Assembly: GCA_021432635.1 (NCBI GenBank)
Contig: MU270038.1
Location: 186,001 to 250,000 of the forward strand
Direction of reading: 5' to 3'
DNA length: 64,000 nt
Origin: Thozetella sp. PMI_491
Taxonomy: Eukaryota > Ascomycota > Sordariomycetes > Chaetosphaeriales > Chaetosphaeriaceae
The notes beneath the pieces are model-generated. The model was not told the origin of the DNA, searched no databases, and saw nothing but the letters and a program-made list of their open reading frames with translations. The position numbers and the translations under genes were made by a program. This document shows positions 22,518 to 32,611 of this stretch, piece after piece; position 1 is the stretch's first letter, and each line of letters begins with the position of its first letter.

Positions 22518-24260
22518 ATGTCCGAGCTTGACTCCAAGAGCGGTGGCGTACCTGCTGCTGGACCCCCTTCCAAGCGCCGGAGGGTGGCGGACGGCAGCTC
22601 CGACTCCACGCCACGGTATTCGTCGCCCGACGACCATGCACGAGACGAGCAGCCCGATGGAGGCCGTAATGCTGCCGAGCTTCCGAACCGGAGCCTCTCC
22701 ATACGGCGGGGTCGCCCTCCCACGCGATCGCTGAGCCGAAGCCCGAGCAGGGCCAGGGAGGACGAGGAGAAGAGCAAGCGGTACAGCTCCAGGACACCAA
22801 GCTCCCGCTCCAGATCGCGATCGGGCTCCTCCCGCGCCCGCCCCCGCTCCTACAGCCGCTCTCGATCGAGGTCAAGATCGCGCCTAGGGTCCGACTCGCC
22901 CTCCCCTTCCCCGTCCCGATCCCGCTCGCGTTCCCGATTGCACACGCGCCAGCCCAGCGCCAGCTCCTCTGCGACCTCGTCGAGGCGCCGCCTCTCGCCC
23001 TCCACCTCCCAGCAGCCTCCCGAGTTCCACCAGCCGGCCAAGCCACAATATCAACAGCGGCTAGAGTTGAAAGGCCACGCCGCCGCGGTTAGCCAGGTCC
23101 GCATCTCCCCCGACGGACGCTGGATCGCCTCGGCCTCGGCCGACGGCACCGCCAGGGTCTGGGACGCCGCGACCGGAGCCCATCTCGACACGCTGGTCGG
23201 CCACATGGCCGGCGTGTCGTGCGTAGCGTGGTCGCCTGACAGCGATATTCTGGCCACTGGGTCGGACGACAAGGCGATCCGTCTGTGGGATCGCGTGACC
23301 GCCAGCCCCGCCCACGCCGTCAGTCAAAATGGCGAGCACTTGGTTCCTGTCCGCGGTACCCTCTCGTCCCGCGGCGGGCGCACGGGGCGGGCGCCGTTGC
23401 TCGGCCACCACAACTACGTCTACTGCCTTGCTTTCTCGCCCAAGGGCAACATCCTTGCGAGCGGAAGCTACGACGAGGCCGTTTTCTTGTGGGACGTGCG
23501 CGCAGGCCGGCAGATGCGAAGCCTCCCAGCGCACAGCGACCCCGTGCGCGGTCTTGACTTTTGCAAGGACGGAACCCTGGTTGCGAGCTGCTCTACGGAC
23601 GGGCTGATGTATGTCGAACAAACCCTCACCCCCCCCTCCTCATGTGCGTCCCTTTGTCTAACGAATGGGCCCAACAGCCGAATCTGGGACACCTCGACTG
23701 GGCAATGCCTCCGGACGCTGGTCCACGAAGACAACCCCGGCGTTAGCAACGTCTGCTTCAGCCCCAACGGCCGCTACGTGCTCGCGTTCAACCTCGACAA
23801 CTTCATCCGGCTGTGGGACTATGTATCCGGCTCCGTCAAGAAGACATACCAAGGCCACGAGAACAGCGACTTCTCCATCGGCGGCGCTTTTGGCTCGCTC
23901 GACACCGGATGGGGTGGGACCTCGGCCTTTATCGCTTCGGCCAGCGAGGACGGCGACATCGTCATGTGGGACGTGAAAAGCAAGCAGATCGTGCAGCGGG
24001 TCCCCAAGGTGCACGAAGGTGTGTGTTTCTGGGTGGACATCCACGGCAATACCTTGGTGAGTGCTGGACAGGACGGTGTCATCAAGGTATTCAGACAGAG
24101 GGGGAACATAGCGGCTAGGCTCGAGGAAGCTGCGAACGGCACGACCATGGCCGACCATGGCTCGACGAATGGCCTCAAGGATGAGAGCGTGACGCCGTAC
24201 CCTTCAGTAGCGGACGGCGCAACGCCTATTAAGCAGGAGCACGGGGGAGATCAGTCATGA
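22518..24260 (+). CDS. SWD3: WD40-repeat protein, WDR5/Swd3-like (COMPASS/SET1 complex), with RS-rich N-terminus
   Basis: Exons 22518–23608 and 23678–24260 give 557 residues. ATG 22518 is preferred for its GCCATG context; ATG 22419 would add 33 residues in a poorer context. The first ~180 residues are Ser/Arg/Pro-rich with many RS dipeptides (SRSRSRSRLGS, SPSPSRSRSRS). From about 182 there are seven WD40-type blades: KGHAAAVSQVRISPDGRW, VGHMAGVSCVAWSPDSDIL, LGHHNYVYCLAFSPKGNIL and others, each ending in WD or a variant. Spacing and blade words match the WDR5/Swd3 scaffold of histone H3K4 methyltransferase complexes. The 69-nt intron (23609–23677; GTATGT, CTAAC branch, ACAG) splits the RIWD of one blade. 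It is a multiple of three without a stop, so retention would insert 23 residues. A poly-Ser/Glu-type tail follows the last blade. Confidence 0.85.
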   Translation: MSELDSKSGGVPAAGPPSKRRRVADGSSDSTPRYSSPDDHARDEQPDGGRNAAELPNRSLSIRRGRPPTRSLSRSPSRAREDEEKSKRYSSRTPSSRSRSRSGSSRARPRSYSRSRSRSRSRLGSDSPSPSPSRSRSRSRLHTRQPSASSSATSSRRRLSPSTSQQPPEFHQPAKPQYQQRLELKGHAAAVSQVRISPDGRWIASASADGTARVWDAATGAHLDTLVGHMAGVSCVAWSPDSDILATGSDDKAIRLWDRVTASPAHAVSQNGEHLVPVRGTLSSRGGRTGRAPLLGHHNYVYCLAFSPKGNILASGSYDEAVFLWDVRAGRQMRSLPAHSDPVRGLDFCKDGTLVASCSTDGLMYVEQTLTPPSSCASLCLTNGPNSRIWDTSTGQCLRTLVHEDNPGVSNVCFSPNGRYVLAFNLDNFIRLWDYVSGSVKKTYQGHENSDFSIGGAFGSLDTGWGGTSAFIASASEDGDIVMWDVKSKQIVQRVPKVHEGVCFWVDIHGNTLVSAGQDGVIKVFRQRGNIAARLEEAANGTTMADHGSTNGLKDESVTPYPSVADGATPIKQEHGGDQS

Positions 24261-24786
24261 GTAATGGCGTTCGTGGAAGGGATAAAGCATAGGAACCGCT
24301 ATGACGGCCCATAGGCTATGCAGGATACCCACGCAATGTTAATGCTCTACCAACACGACGTGTGCAGGCGGTTTAAAGGCATTCTGTTTTCTTTTGGATT
24401 TTGGTCTGTCGGCTAGCTCACCACCCAAACACTTTTCGTGAGGTCGGACCTGCTAGAGAAGCCCCAGTCTTGGGGACGCGGTGCCTGGGCTAGCAACACT
24501 GGCATGTGGGCGATGATGCACATCACAGAGAAAGTCCCCCCCTTGCCCAGCTGTTTGTTGCGCAGCCGTCGGGGCCGGGACGCGACGCGATCCACCCCCG
24601 GAATTGCTTTATCAAGCATTGCCTCCTTGGCCAGACATGGACCCATCTGCTCAGATTCAGTTCGGGTCGGTTAGAAGGCGTGGTTCCGCTTTCCCCAGCG
24701 TGAAACCTTGCCATTCCAACCCCCGCCTCGGGACCGAAACCCCGCCCTGGTCGATGTGCTCTCGAGGTGCTGAAGGGCTGCACCAA
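24261..24786. other. Convergent intergenic region SWD3/PCC1
   Basis: A 526-bp tail-to-tail interval holding the two 3' UTRs. No gene or clear element was seen. Confidence 0.5.
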
Positions 24787-25196
24787 TCATGCCTTCTTCG
24801 ATTCGATGACGTCGACGTCCAGCGCTTCCATGACCTCAAGCACGAGCGCGAGGCTTTCGAGGAACGAGTTGACCGACACACGGAGCATGCGGTTCGTTGT
24901 GGCCGAGTATCTCACGCGCAAGACGGTTTCTCCACCATCTGCGGCCGCGCCGGACGCGTCGTTGGCTGTGACGGTGCTCAGCGCGCGCTGCACCAGTGGC
25001 GACAGCTCCTGGTCGACCTGGAGGGCCCTAAGCGCGACAGAGGCGAGGCGAGCGTCGGGGAAGGGAACATCGAGGGTCCTGTGAGCGTTGTTGGGTTAGT
25101 AGCAGATACAAAAGAGACATCAGACAGCTACGAGAGCGGGGTATGCGACGATACGCACAGGGAGCAGGGAAACTGCGTCCCTATAAAGGCTGCCAT
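24787..25196 (-). CDS. PCC1: EKC/KEOPS complex subunit Pcc1
   Basis: Exons 25196–25159 and 25078–24787 give 109 residues; intron 25158–25079 has donor GTGCGT, branch ACTAAC and acceptor CACAG. The short first exon (MAAFIGTQFPCSL) joins in phase 2 to TLDVPFPDARLASVALRALQ. The Pcc1 family features are the PFP-x-RLA start, VDQELSPLVQRAL, and the conserved block LRVRYSATTNRMLRVSVNSF followed by LESLALVLEVMEALD. Pcc1 is the small dimerising subunit of KEOPS, which makes the t6A modification on ANN-decoding tRNAs and has been linked to telomere maintenance and transcription. A Gly/Ala-rich loop (NDASGAAADGG) is inserted between the first helix and the following strand, longer than in the compact yeast protein. 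It is divergent from CDC14 (678 bp between start codons). Confidence 0.9.
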
Positions 25197-25874
25197 GACG
25201 GCTGAAGATCACGGTGGCAGTCGGGCTCGGGACTCGACGTATGCGCCTGGCCCCTCTTTGCCATGACCCAAAATCTTTCGGAGGCCGTTGGGATGCAGCG
25301 GGGCTCAGCTGCTCTTATCGGAGCAGCAGAGGGCAAGCTGCATAGATAAGGAGACGAAGCGTTCCAATTATGTCAGCCAAGCGGTTGCCTGGTGAACGAA
25401 ATAAATGGGCCCCATACCCTGGCCAGGAAGCATGCACGGGCAACAACACTTGATGTTTTGGGTTGGAAGGCGAAATAAAATCCTCCTGCACACATGCTCT
25501 CCTTCCCATTACATGTTTTGTCACAACACATTCCCCTCCCCCCTCTCTCTCCGACCTCATCGTCCGCTCGCCACCTTCTTCTCTCCCATAGCTGCTTCGC
25601 ATCCGTCGGTCGCGTCCCTCGAGGCTCGTGCAATTCATCTCCTAAACAATAGCTTATGCAAATTGGCTGGCGCCTGCGGAAAAGTGACGTCCGGCCTCGT
25701 CGGCGAGCCATTGATCTACAAGACCGCGCAGATCCTCGCAGGTCGCCCACGCAAACCTTCCAGCTGACGTAAAAGCACTCTCCCAGTGTGCAGCTGAGGA
25801 GAGCAATCGCCTCGCCCCTTCGTCTCGACGCCATCACCAGAGACCGCCCAGTCCGCGCGCGGCACAACAACGGC
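25197..25874. promoter_or_regulatory. Divergent promoter region PCC1/CDC14
   Basis: A 678-bp region between two head-to-head start codons. It contains a CT-rich stretch (about 25535–25600), an octamer-like ATGCAAAT near 25656 and a TGACGTAA word near 25764. The elements could serve either gene. Confidence 0.5.
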
Positions 25875-28003
25875 ATGCCGCCCTCCTCCCGGAACCCCAA
25901 CCTGGGGCAGGTAATTGAATACATTGGCGGTACGTGGCACTCCTCTTCCAGAACTCTGCAAGTGTTTGGCTTTGAATGCTAGCAACGCACTGCTTGGGCC
26001 TGCGGCTAATGACCCCTAGACCGCCTCTACCTCGCATCATACGTAAACCCTCCCACCGCTGAGACTCACTTCCCGTACCCTGAGACCACTCCCCGATCAC
26101 CCACCAAACGGTCGCAACGAGCAGTCGACGGCGCTACTCCGGTCCCGAGCTCAAAGATTCCCTACTACTTCACTGTTGACGATACCCTCCTCTACAACGC
26201 CTTCCACCACGACTTTGGCCCGCTCCATATCGGCCACCTGTACCGATTTGCCATTCAATTCCACGAGATTCTCGGTGCAAAGGAGAACAAGGACAGGCCC
26301 GTCGTGTTCTGGAGCCGGGCAGACCCAAGAAGTGAGTTCTTTCTGCACCTCGTGTACATCCGCCGAGACGAGTCTATCTGGCGCTCTTCGCTAACCTCAC
26401 ATGCCCCTTAGGTCGTGCAAATGCCGCTTGCTTGCTAGCATGCTACATGGTCCTCATCCAGTCCTGGCCGCCGCACCTTGCGCTTGCCCCCATCGCACAG
26501 GTCGATCCTCCATTGATGCCATTTCGGGATGCCGGTTATAGTCAGGCAGACTATGGCATCACAGTGCAGGATGTCGTATACGGGATCTGGAAGGCCAAGG
26601 AGGAGGGATGCTGCGTCCTCGAGACGTTCGATCTCGACGAGTACGAGCGATACGAGAGGGTAGAGCAAGGCGACTTCAACTGGATCACCCAGGACTTCCT
26701 CGCGTTCGCGTCGCCTCAGCACACACCCGTGGCCCGCATCTCAGAGACCTCGGAGCAGTGGGCGACAGTGCCCAAGACACTCGCTGCCGTCGATGCTCAC
26801 CCTACCCTGCCACAGCCGTTCAAGAACGTGCTCAAGCACTTCTCCGACAGGAACATCGGACTGGTGGTACGGCTTAACTCGGAGCTTTACTCGCCTTCCT
26901 ACTTTGAGGCTCTCGGCATTAAGCACGTCGACATGATTTTCGAGGATGGAACCTGCCCGCCTCTGTCCACAGTCCGAAAATTCATCCGCCTGGCCCACGA
27001 CATGATCACGGTGAAGAAGAAGGGCATTGCGGTCCACTGCAAGGCTGGCCTTGGTCGCACCGGATGCCTGATCGGCGCCTACCTCATCTACCGCCACGGC
27101 TTCACCGCGGACGAGATCATCTCGTACATGCGCTTCATGCGCCCGGGTATGGTCGTCGGGCCCCAGCAGCACTGGTTGCACATCAACCAAGGCGTCTTCC
27201 GCGAGTGGTGGGTGGAGGAACGCATCGAGCGCAAGCTGCGCAAGGAGGCCGCGCTCGCTGCCGCCAACGGCAACCCGCTGCCCAGCACTCCCATCCGCGC
27301 CATGCAGAAGGCGAGCCTGGGACGCAGCACGAGCAAGAGTGGTACCTCGACACCGCCGAACCGGGGAGCCAACAGGACGCCGCTGAGCGAGATGGACCAA
27401 GACCGCGGCCGTGATAACACCGTCGGCGTGCAGGAGGACTATCTCCCGGCGCCCACCCCTGGCCAGCCGCGCAAAGCGCAGCGCTCGGAACGCCATCACC
27501 CCTACAGCCGCAACGGCAGCTCGGTGCAGCACACCGCCGTCGCAGAGGAGGCGGGCGTCGAGACGCAGACCGAGATCATCAGCGAGAAACGTAACAGCCA
27601 GAACGGCGAGTCGGATGAGGAGTGGCACCTTCGCATGCGCGTCCAGCGCTCGTCTGCGTCCCCCGAGCACCGCCGTGACCGTTCAGTAAGCCACCACATG
27701 ACGACCACGACCACCACGACCACCAGGTACGAGGTGATCAACAACGATGCATCGAACGACATCGAAAACATTGGCAGCGCCGTCGGGCGCTCCGTCAAGG
27801 ACCATGCTCAGCGAGCTAGCTCCGCGTCGGGCGTTCTGACTAAGGTGCGAGGAACTACAGGCAGCGTCAAGCGCGGCCATGGCGCAACCGGCACGGGTGC
27901 GACCCGCGAGGCCGGCGTGCGCAAGACGAGCGGCCGAGTGGGCAGCGTGAGCGGCGTCACCACGAGCGCTGCCGCTGCTGCGAGGAAGATCAGCGGCATC
28001 TAA
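25875..28003 (+). CDS. CDC14: Dual-specificity phosphatase CDC14
   Basis: Exons 25875–25929, 26020–26331 and 26412–28003 give 652 residues; introns are 90 and 80 nt with donors GTACGT and GTGAGT. Cdc14 removes Cdk phosphates from Ser-Pro sites and drives mitotic exit, septation and related steps. The N-terminal domain (IPYYFTVDDTLLYNAFHHDF, then PLHIGHLYRFAIQFHE) and the catalytic domain are both recognisable. The P-loop is HCKAGLGRTG with the nucleophilic Cys at about 331; the downstream SYMRFMRPGMVVGPQQHWL is diagnostic for the family. After about 390 the protein is a long, Ser/Thr/Arg-rich, probably disordered tail with a run of about eight Thr near 27701–27725, where phosphorylation and localisation signals usually lie. 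The start ATG is in GGCATGC context. A divergent partner is PCC1. Confidence 0.95.
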
Positions 28004-31000
28004 AGGCGAGGGAGGTAGAGAGAACCTCTCGGAAGCTAGTGGACCGGCCCAGCGACGGGGGCCTGTCGCGTGACATCTAAAGCATAGCACACAGCTGTAT
28101 ACTCCCCGACCATGGCCATGTTAACGAGTTTTACGACGACACGAGTGTCACTACTACATCATGCCCGCTCGGCGTTCTTGAGTGTTTGGGACACGAAAAG
28201 GGAAGGACGGGGACCGCCACGACATGGGAAGAGTCGGCTGCGTTTCAGGCATCCTTTGATTCCTCGATTTGACGAGCGACTGGCACTGCAAGCATCCATG
28301 ATTTCATCATCATCCATCATCGGTATCATCCATCACCGTATTCTACCGGCATGCCGCGCCTCGTATGCGAAGCGCGCGCTGTTGGTGGAGCAAGAGGCGC
28401 AACTTGCGAGCTGGCTGGCACAGGCGTTTTGGGGGAAAGGTGGGAAGGGCTTCTGTTGTAATTTTGCGCGCATCCTGCTATTGTCTTTTTATTACTTTCT
28501 GTTATAAATGGGAGAAGCAACAGCAGATGGTTGGAGAGAGACTCTGTGTGTGTGCGCGCGCGCGTGTGTGTTTGCGTTTGCGACCGAGCCGAGCTAGGAA
28601 ATCAGTCGTCGGCCATAGTGGAGGAAACGGCCAGGCAGGCGCCGGAGCCCTTGAGCTTCCCGCCCGGCCTCTTTGATGATTGTATTTTTTCCTAGTTCAT
28701 CCTTTGGTTGTGCAGTAATACGATGTGATTGTCCAAACGGCGAGGTACACAGCCTGTGATCTTGATGGGTTAGGTATGAGAAATACGGGACCCTGAATAA
28801 CGTTGCCCGTTAAGGTGTCTTTTCTGCCACAGGGGCAGGCCGAGAGAACTGTCGAGCCCCTGAACCGGCGCTCCATGTGCATGCCATCATCGCCCTTGCC
28901 CGCAGCAAGCCCTCAGCTCATATCGAGAGGCAGCCGGTAGTCATTGATAGCAGGCAGCAAAGCAGCTGGCTATACGCATGGCATGAGCAATAAGGGGTCC
29001 GATTGGACTGGAGTACCGATTACTACGGAAAGCCGCTGACATCTTTGACGCTTCGCATACCAAAGCGGTTCGACCTTCTCGTAACTCTGACCCCCTCAGC
29101 CAGGGGCTCGAGGAGGCGCAATTTCCGATTATAGTCGGTCCGTAGAGTCGACAATGTCACATAGTATGCGCAGTGGCGGGAGAAGGCGATAGCAAAAGGT
29201 AGGGGAAGACGATGCCGGGAAAGAGGGGAGGCAGGGGGGGGGGGAGGGGGGGCGACGATCGGGCACATGCGCCGAACTGTACAGCCTCTTACGACCAATG
29301 CAAGCCATGTCGGCTCCCGGACTGTTGGGACCAAGTCCTCGGCGGGGGTGGGGCTTAGGATGAAAACAGTTCACATCTCGGACATATCCGTGGTAGGTGC
29401 ATGGCGTCATGTGACGAGGGAGAACCCGAAGAAGACAGACCGTCGTTGGTGCAAAAGAAGTAGGCTGTGCTGGAACAAGAGCACGACGGAAGCAACGACA
29501 CCAGTGAATATCGCCAGGGTGTACCGGGACATTGGCCTAGGATGCATGCATGCCTGGTCGATTAGCGGGAAGCCTCACCTGAAAAAGGACAAACAGGGCA
29601 GAAAGCAGGGTGAAGGAGTCGTTTGCTCGTTAAGCGCAATAATGCTTCATAACTTTGCGAAGCGCTATTCCTGCGGCTGTTCTGAGAGATGCAGCAGGTC
29701 CCGCTCGCATGCCCTGGCCAGAGGAACAGGAGCCGGCCTCGGCCAAGGCTGGCGGCTGCTAGATCGGGTCCCGGCCAGCAGGACTCACACTAAGCGCCGA
29801 AGGAGTATACTATTTAACCCACAGGCGTGGACCAACGTGTCTACGCTATTGAGAGATGTAAGCGATGCTGCAGACGTCCTTCAGCCGGTGGTTCAGCGCC
29901 AACTAAGTAATGCCCTTTGAGCATGCACTACACACCAACGTACGGGTCATTGGCCAACTGTCCGTGTCAGAACCTTTTATCTCGGCAAATACTTGCAGGC
30001 ATAGGTCCGAGAGGAGCAGTTATCTTGGTGGGCACTGCTTCAGCCCTTCTTTTCGCCAACAAGCTGCGGTAGGGGTCATGTCAGGCTGGAAGTGTTATTA
30101 ATCGGGAATGCCTAGCCGGACATCAGCCAACCACAGCGTTGGTGCTCGTCCTGGGAGACAGTGTTTCGACTCTAACCGATTTTGTATAGCGGGGATCCTA
30201 AGCTTGGAAGGGGGGGAGGGAGGGTAAGGGCAGTCCAGGGATAGGCTCATTGCTGAAGTAGCTTAAGGGGCAGGCTACTCATTCCCAGGCTGGGAGCAAT
30301 CATGAGGATATCATTACCAAGGCTACGCAAACGACTGTGTTCGTGAGCCTTAGCGGTTCGCCCCCAAAAGTCATCGTCGCAACTCCAGCCCTATCGACCG
30401 GTGTAAAAGGTTAGCTGGGGTTTGCGTAACAAGAAAATAATAAGCGGCGGTTGCACAAGCCGGCCCTACGTCAGCCAAAGGGTAGCGGGGGTGCCACACA
30501 TGGTATGGGGAATAGGATATTGTATGTCGCTCGAGGGATGTATGTCGCTCGATGTAAAGCTGATTCTTGTTGGCCGTATTCGCAGCCATCCTTTCCCTCC
30601 CACTGCAGCTTGTGAAGGACCTTGCTCAGCTCAATGGGCAGGGTCGATCATGCTTCTTGCATTGAAGCCCAACATCTCATCCAGTTTTGGGGGGCCGAGG
30701 GGGCGAGAGGGATGAGCGGGATAGTATGCGAAGGCCGTGATAAGAGGACAGGGGCGGCAGAGAAGCTCAAGGGACACCGGGAACAAGATGAGCGCCGTTG
30801 GGATGACCAAGCATTTCCTTGAGGCGAAGTCATCCATCCCCTCAATGATCATTCTGCTCGCCCCCCTGCTACACTTCGATGTAGAGCATACTCCAGGGTT
30901 GCCAAAAATAACACCCACGCTATCGTGATCCATCACTTGACGTAGCGAGACTGCGTGAGCTCCGCGTCTGTTCGAATCTGATTGGGTGCTGTGGCCGTCT

Positions 31001-31499
31001 TCACGGGGCGACCGTCGTCGTCTAGGGCCCGGCGAGGTGCAGAATGAATAGGAGGCCCCTGATTTTCGCGGGCGGCATCGCTGAGAAGGCAGACGGCGGG
31101 AGGAGCGACGATGAAAATCATGGGAGTGGGGGGGCCCGTTCCAGAGGCCAAGTGCGGTTTCTGTGGCACAGCGCCTCACAAAGGGCGGGCTCTGTCGGGT
31201 CAATCGCCGCACGAAGGGGTGCGGGATTTGCCCTGGGGGGAGGGACTTCGTAAGATGCTTGCTAGTTTGGTGCCTCCGTGGCCGCAAGAACCAGGCCGCA
31301 GAGGCGGCGGCCGGAAGGGGCGGCCAGAAAGGGCGGCCAGGTTTCCTTTATACTTCGGCCAAAATACGTCGACGGTGCAAGGCAGATCCGAGAGGTGGAA
31401 GGGCGAGGGCAGCCGAGATCTTTTAGGAAAGTGGGGCTAGCCATACCTCTGCCTTCTGTTCGTGGTCTAGCCAACCAGGTGCTCCGATTCACTGTGGCT
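28004..31499. other. Gene-poor stretch downstream of CDC14
   Basis: About 3.5 kb. It holds CAT/ATC-rich sequence at about 28295–28335, an alternating GT/GC microsatellite (28545–28572) and a G-rich run near 29235–29255. At 29825–29920 a 31-codon fragment (AWTNVSTLLRDVSDAADVLQ…) follows a good acceptor (TATTTAACCCACAG) and looks like a last exon. A second open, protein-like fragment (29910–30101) lies in another frame. No complete gene could be built. Confidence 0.45.
28545..28572 (+). repeat. Alternating GT/GC dinucleotide microsatellite
   Basis: A run of TG, then CG, then TG alternations. Pure purine–pyrimidine alternation of this kind is prone to Z-DNA formation and length change. It lies about 540 nt beyond the CDC14 stop. 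Confidence 0.85.
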
Positions 31500-32147
31500 A
31501 TGAGTCGCCATGCGTCTGAGGCTGTTGCTCCTTCCAACGCTCCCAAGGGCTACCCATCATATGTTTCCCAATCTGGCAGGATACAAGCATCTTGGGAACG
31601 AGCCATCCACCAGCACGTCCTCGACTTTTGTCTACCGTACGTGCCTCTAGGCAACGTGGCCAAGATCCAGAACCCTCCATCATCCCTTCTCAGGCCTCCC
31701 GGAGAGGTGTGGCTTCGGAGCAACTACCTGCACGGTCAGACATTTTGCAGTGCTAGACTCATGGAGATCCCAGATGCCTGATAGCGGGTCTGGAAGGGTC
31801 CTTCAATCACCGAGGAGCCACTGCTCTTCAGCCTCGACTATCCTTGGCTAACGAGGCTCAAAGACGGTGGGACAGCCGTTGCCGATGTCTTCGATTGGTT
31901 TTCAGCCAAACCTCCCTGGTGTCCGGACGGCTTCCACGCCGAACCATTGGGTACCAACGCCCAAACCTCCTTTCCGAAGACTCCGATGTGCTTTTGATGC
32001 TTCTTCTGGGCAGTAGTATCTGGGCCTATCATATTTTGCGACGGTTTCTTGTCCACGAGACCACGCTTCTCCGCTTCTTTCCCCCTCCCCGCCCCGGGCA
32101 ACGGGAGTTGCCTTGGTCCGTTTAGATGTCGGCCATACCCGTCCTGA
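31500..32147 (+). pseudogene. Protein-like open frame broken by three stops, unrecognised
   Basis: One reading frame stays protein-like across this stretch but has TGA at 31782, TAG at 31785 and TGA at 31995. Segment 1 starts at ATG 31500 (MSRHASEAVAPSNAPKGYP … GEVWLRSNYLHGQ). Segment 2 reads VWKGPSITEEPLLFSLDYPW … VADVFDWFSAKPPWCPDGFH. Segment 3 is weaker. No GT–AG pair removes the TGA-TAG pair while keeping frame, because the nearest donors are in the wrong phase. That suggests an inactivated gene; C-to-T change of CAG, CGA or TGG codons, as produced by RIP, would give exactly such stops. I do not recognise the family. The same frame is also open upstream to about 31278. Confidence 0.35.
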
Positions 32148-32611
32148 TCAGACCTCCCCCAGTCGTCGGTGTCCTAGCTTGGCCATGCTCCCCATAGACG
32201 CAGTCTCCTATTTCACATGCCCCCTCTCCTAGCTTGTGCATCCCTGAGTACCCCTTTACCCCGGGCAGTAGATTGAGGCAGAAGCGCCTCTCCTCAGCGA
32301 GACCCCAGCCCTACCCCGGCAAGGCGCTCAGGTTGCGGCTCGAAAGAAGCCACCCAAGCGGCCGTAGCCTTCCACAGGATCCTGTGCTCCTTCACGAGGC
32401 CGCTTCTTCTGCCTCAGGCCTGGATCTAACATCCTGCCACCCCACCAGCGAAAGCCAGGCTAGCCATAGCACCGTGGCTTGTTTGCTATGACTCCCTCCC
32501 TTTTGTTATATCCGCCTCCCTATATTAGACGAAAGCTATTTCTCTCCCGCCGCACCCAGGCAAACACTCATCTCGAGCTCGACTTGCTCCACTGTCCCAT
32601 CCTCCACCTCC

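Noticed and set aside
28282-28340. CATCATC-type repeats as a possible CRISPR or telomere repeat
   Set aside because: Short irregular ATC-rich sequence with no spacer structure and no telomere unit (TTAGGG).
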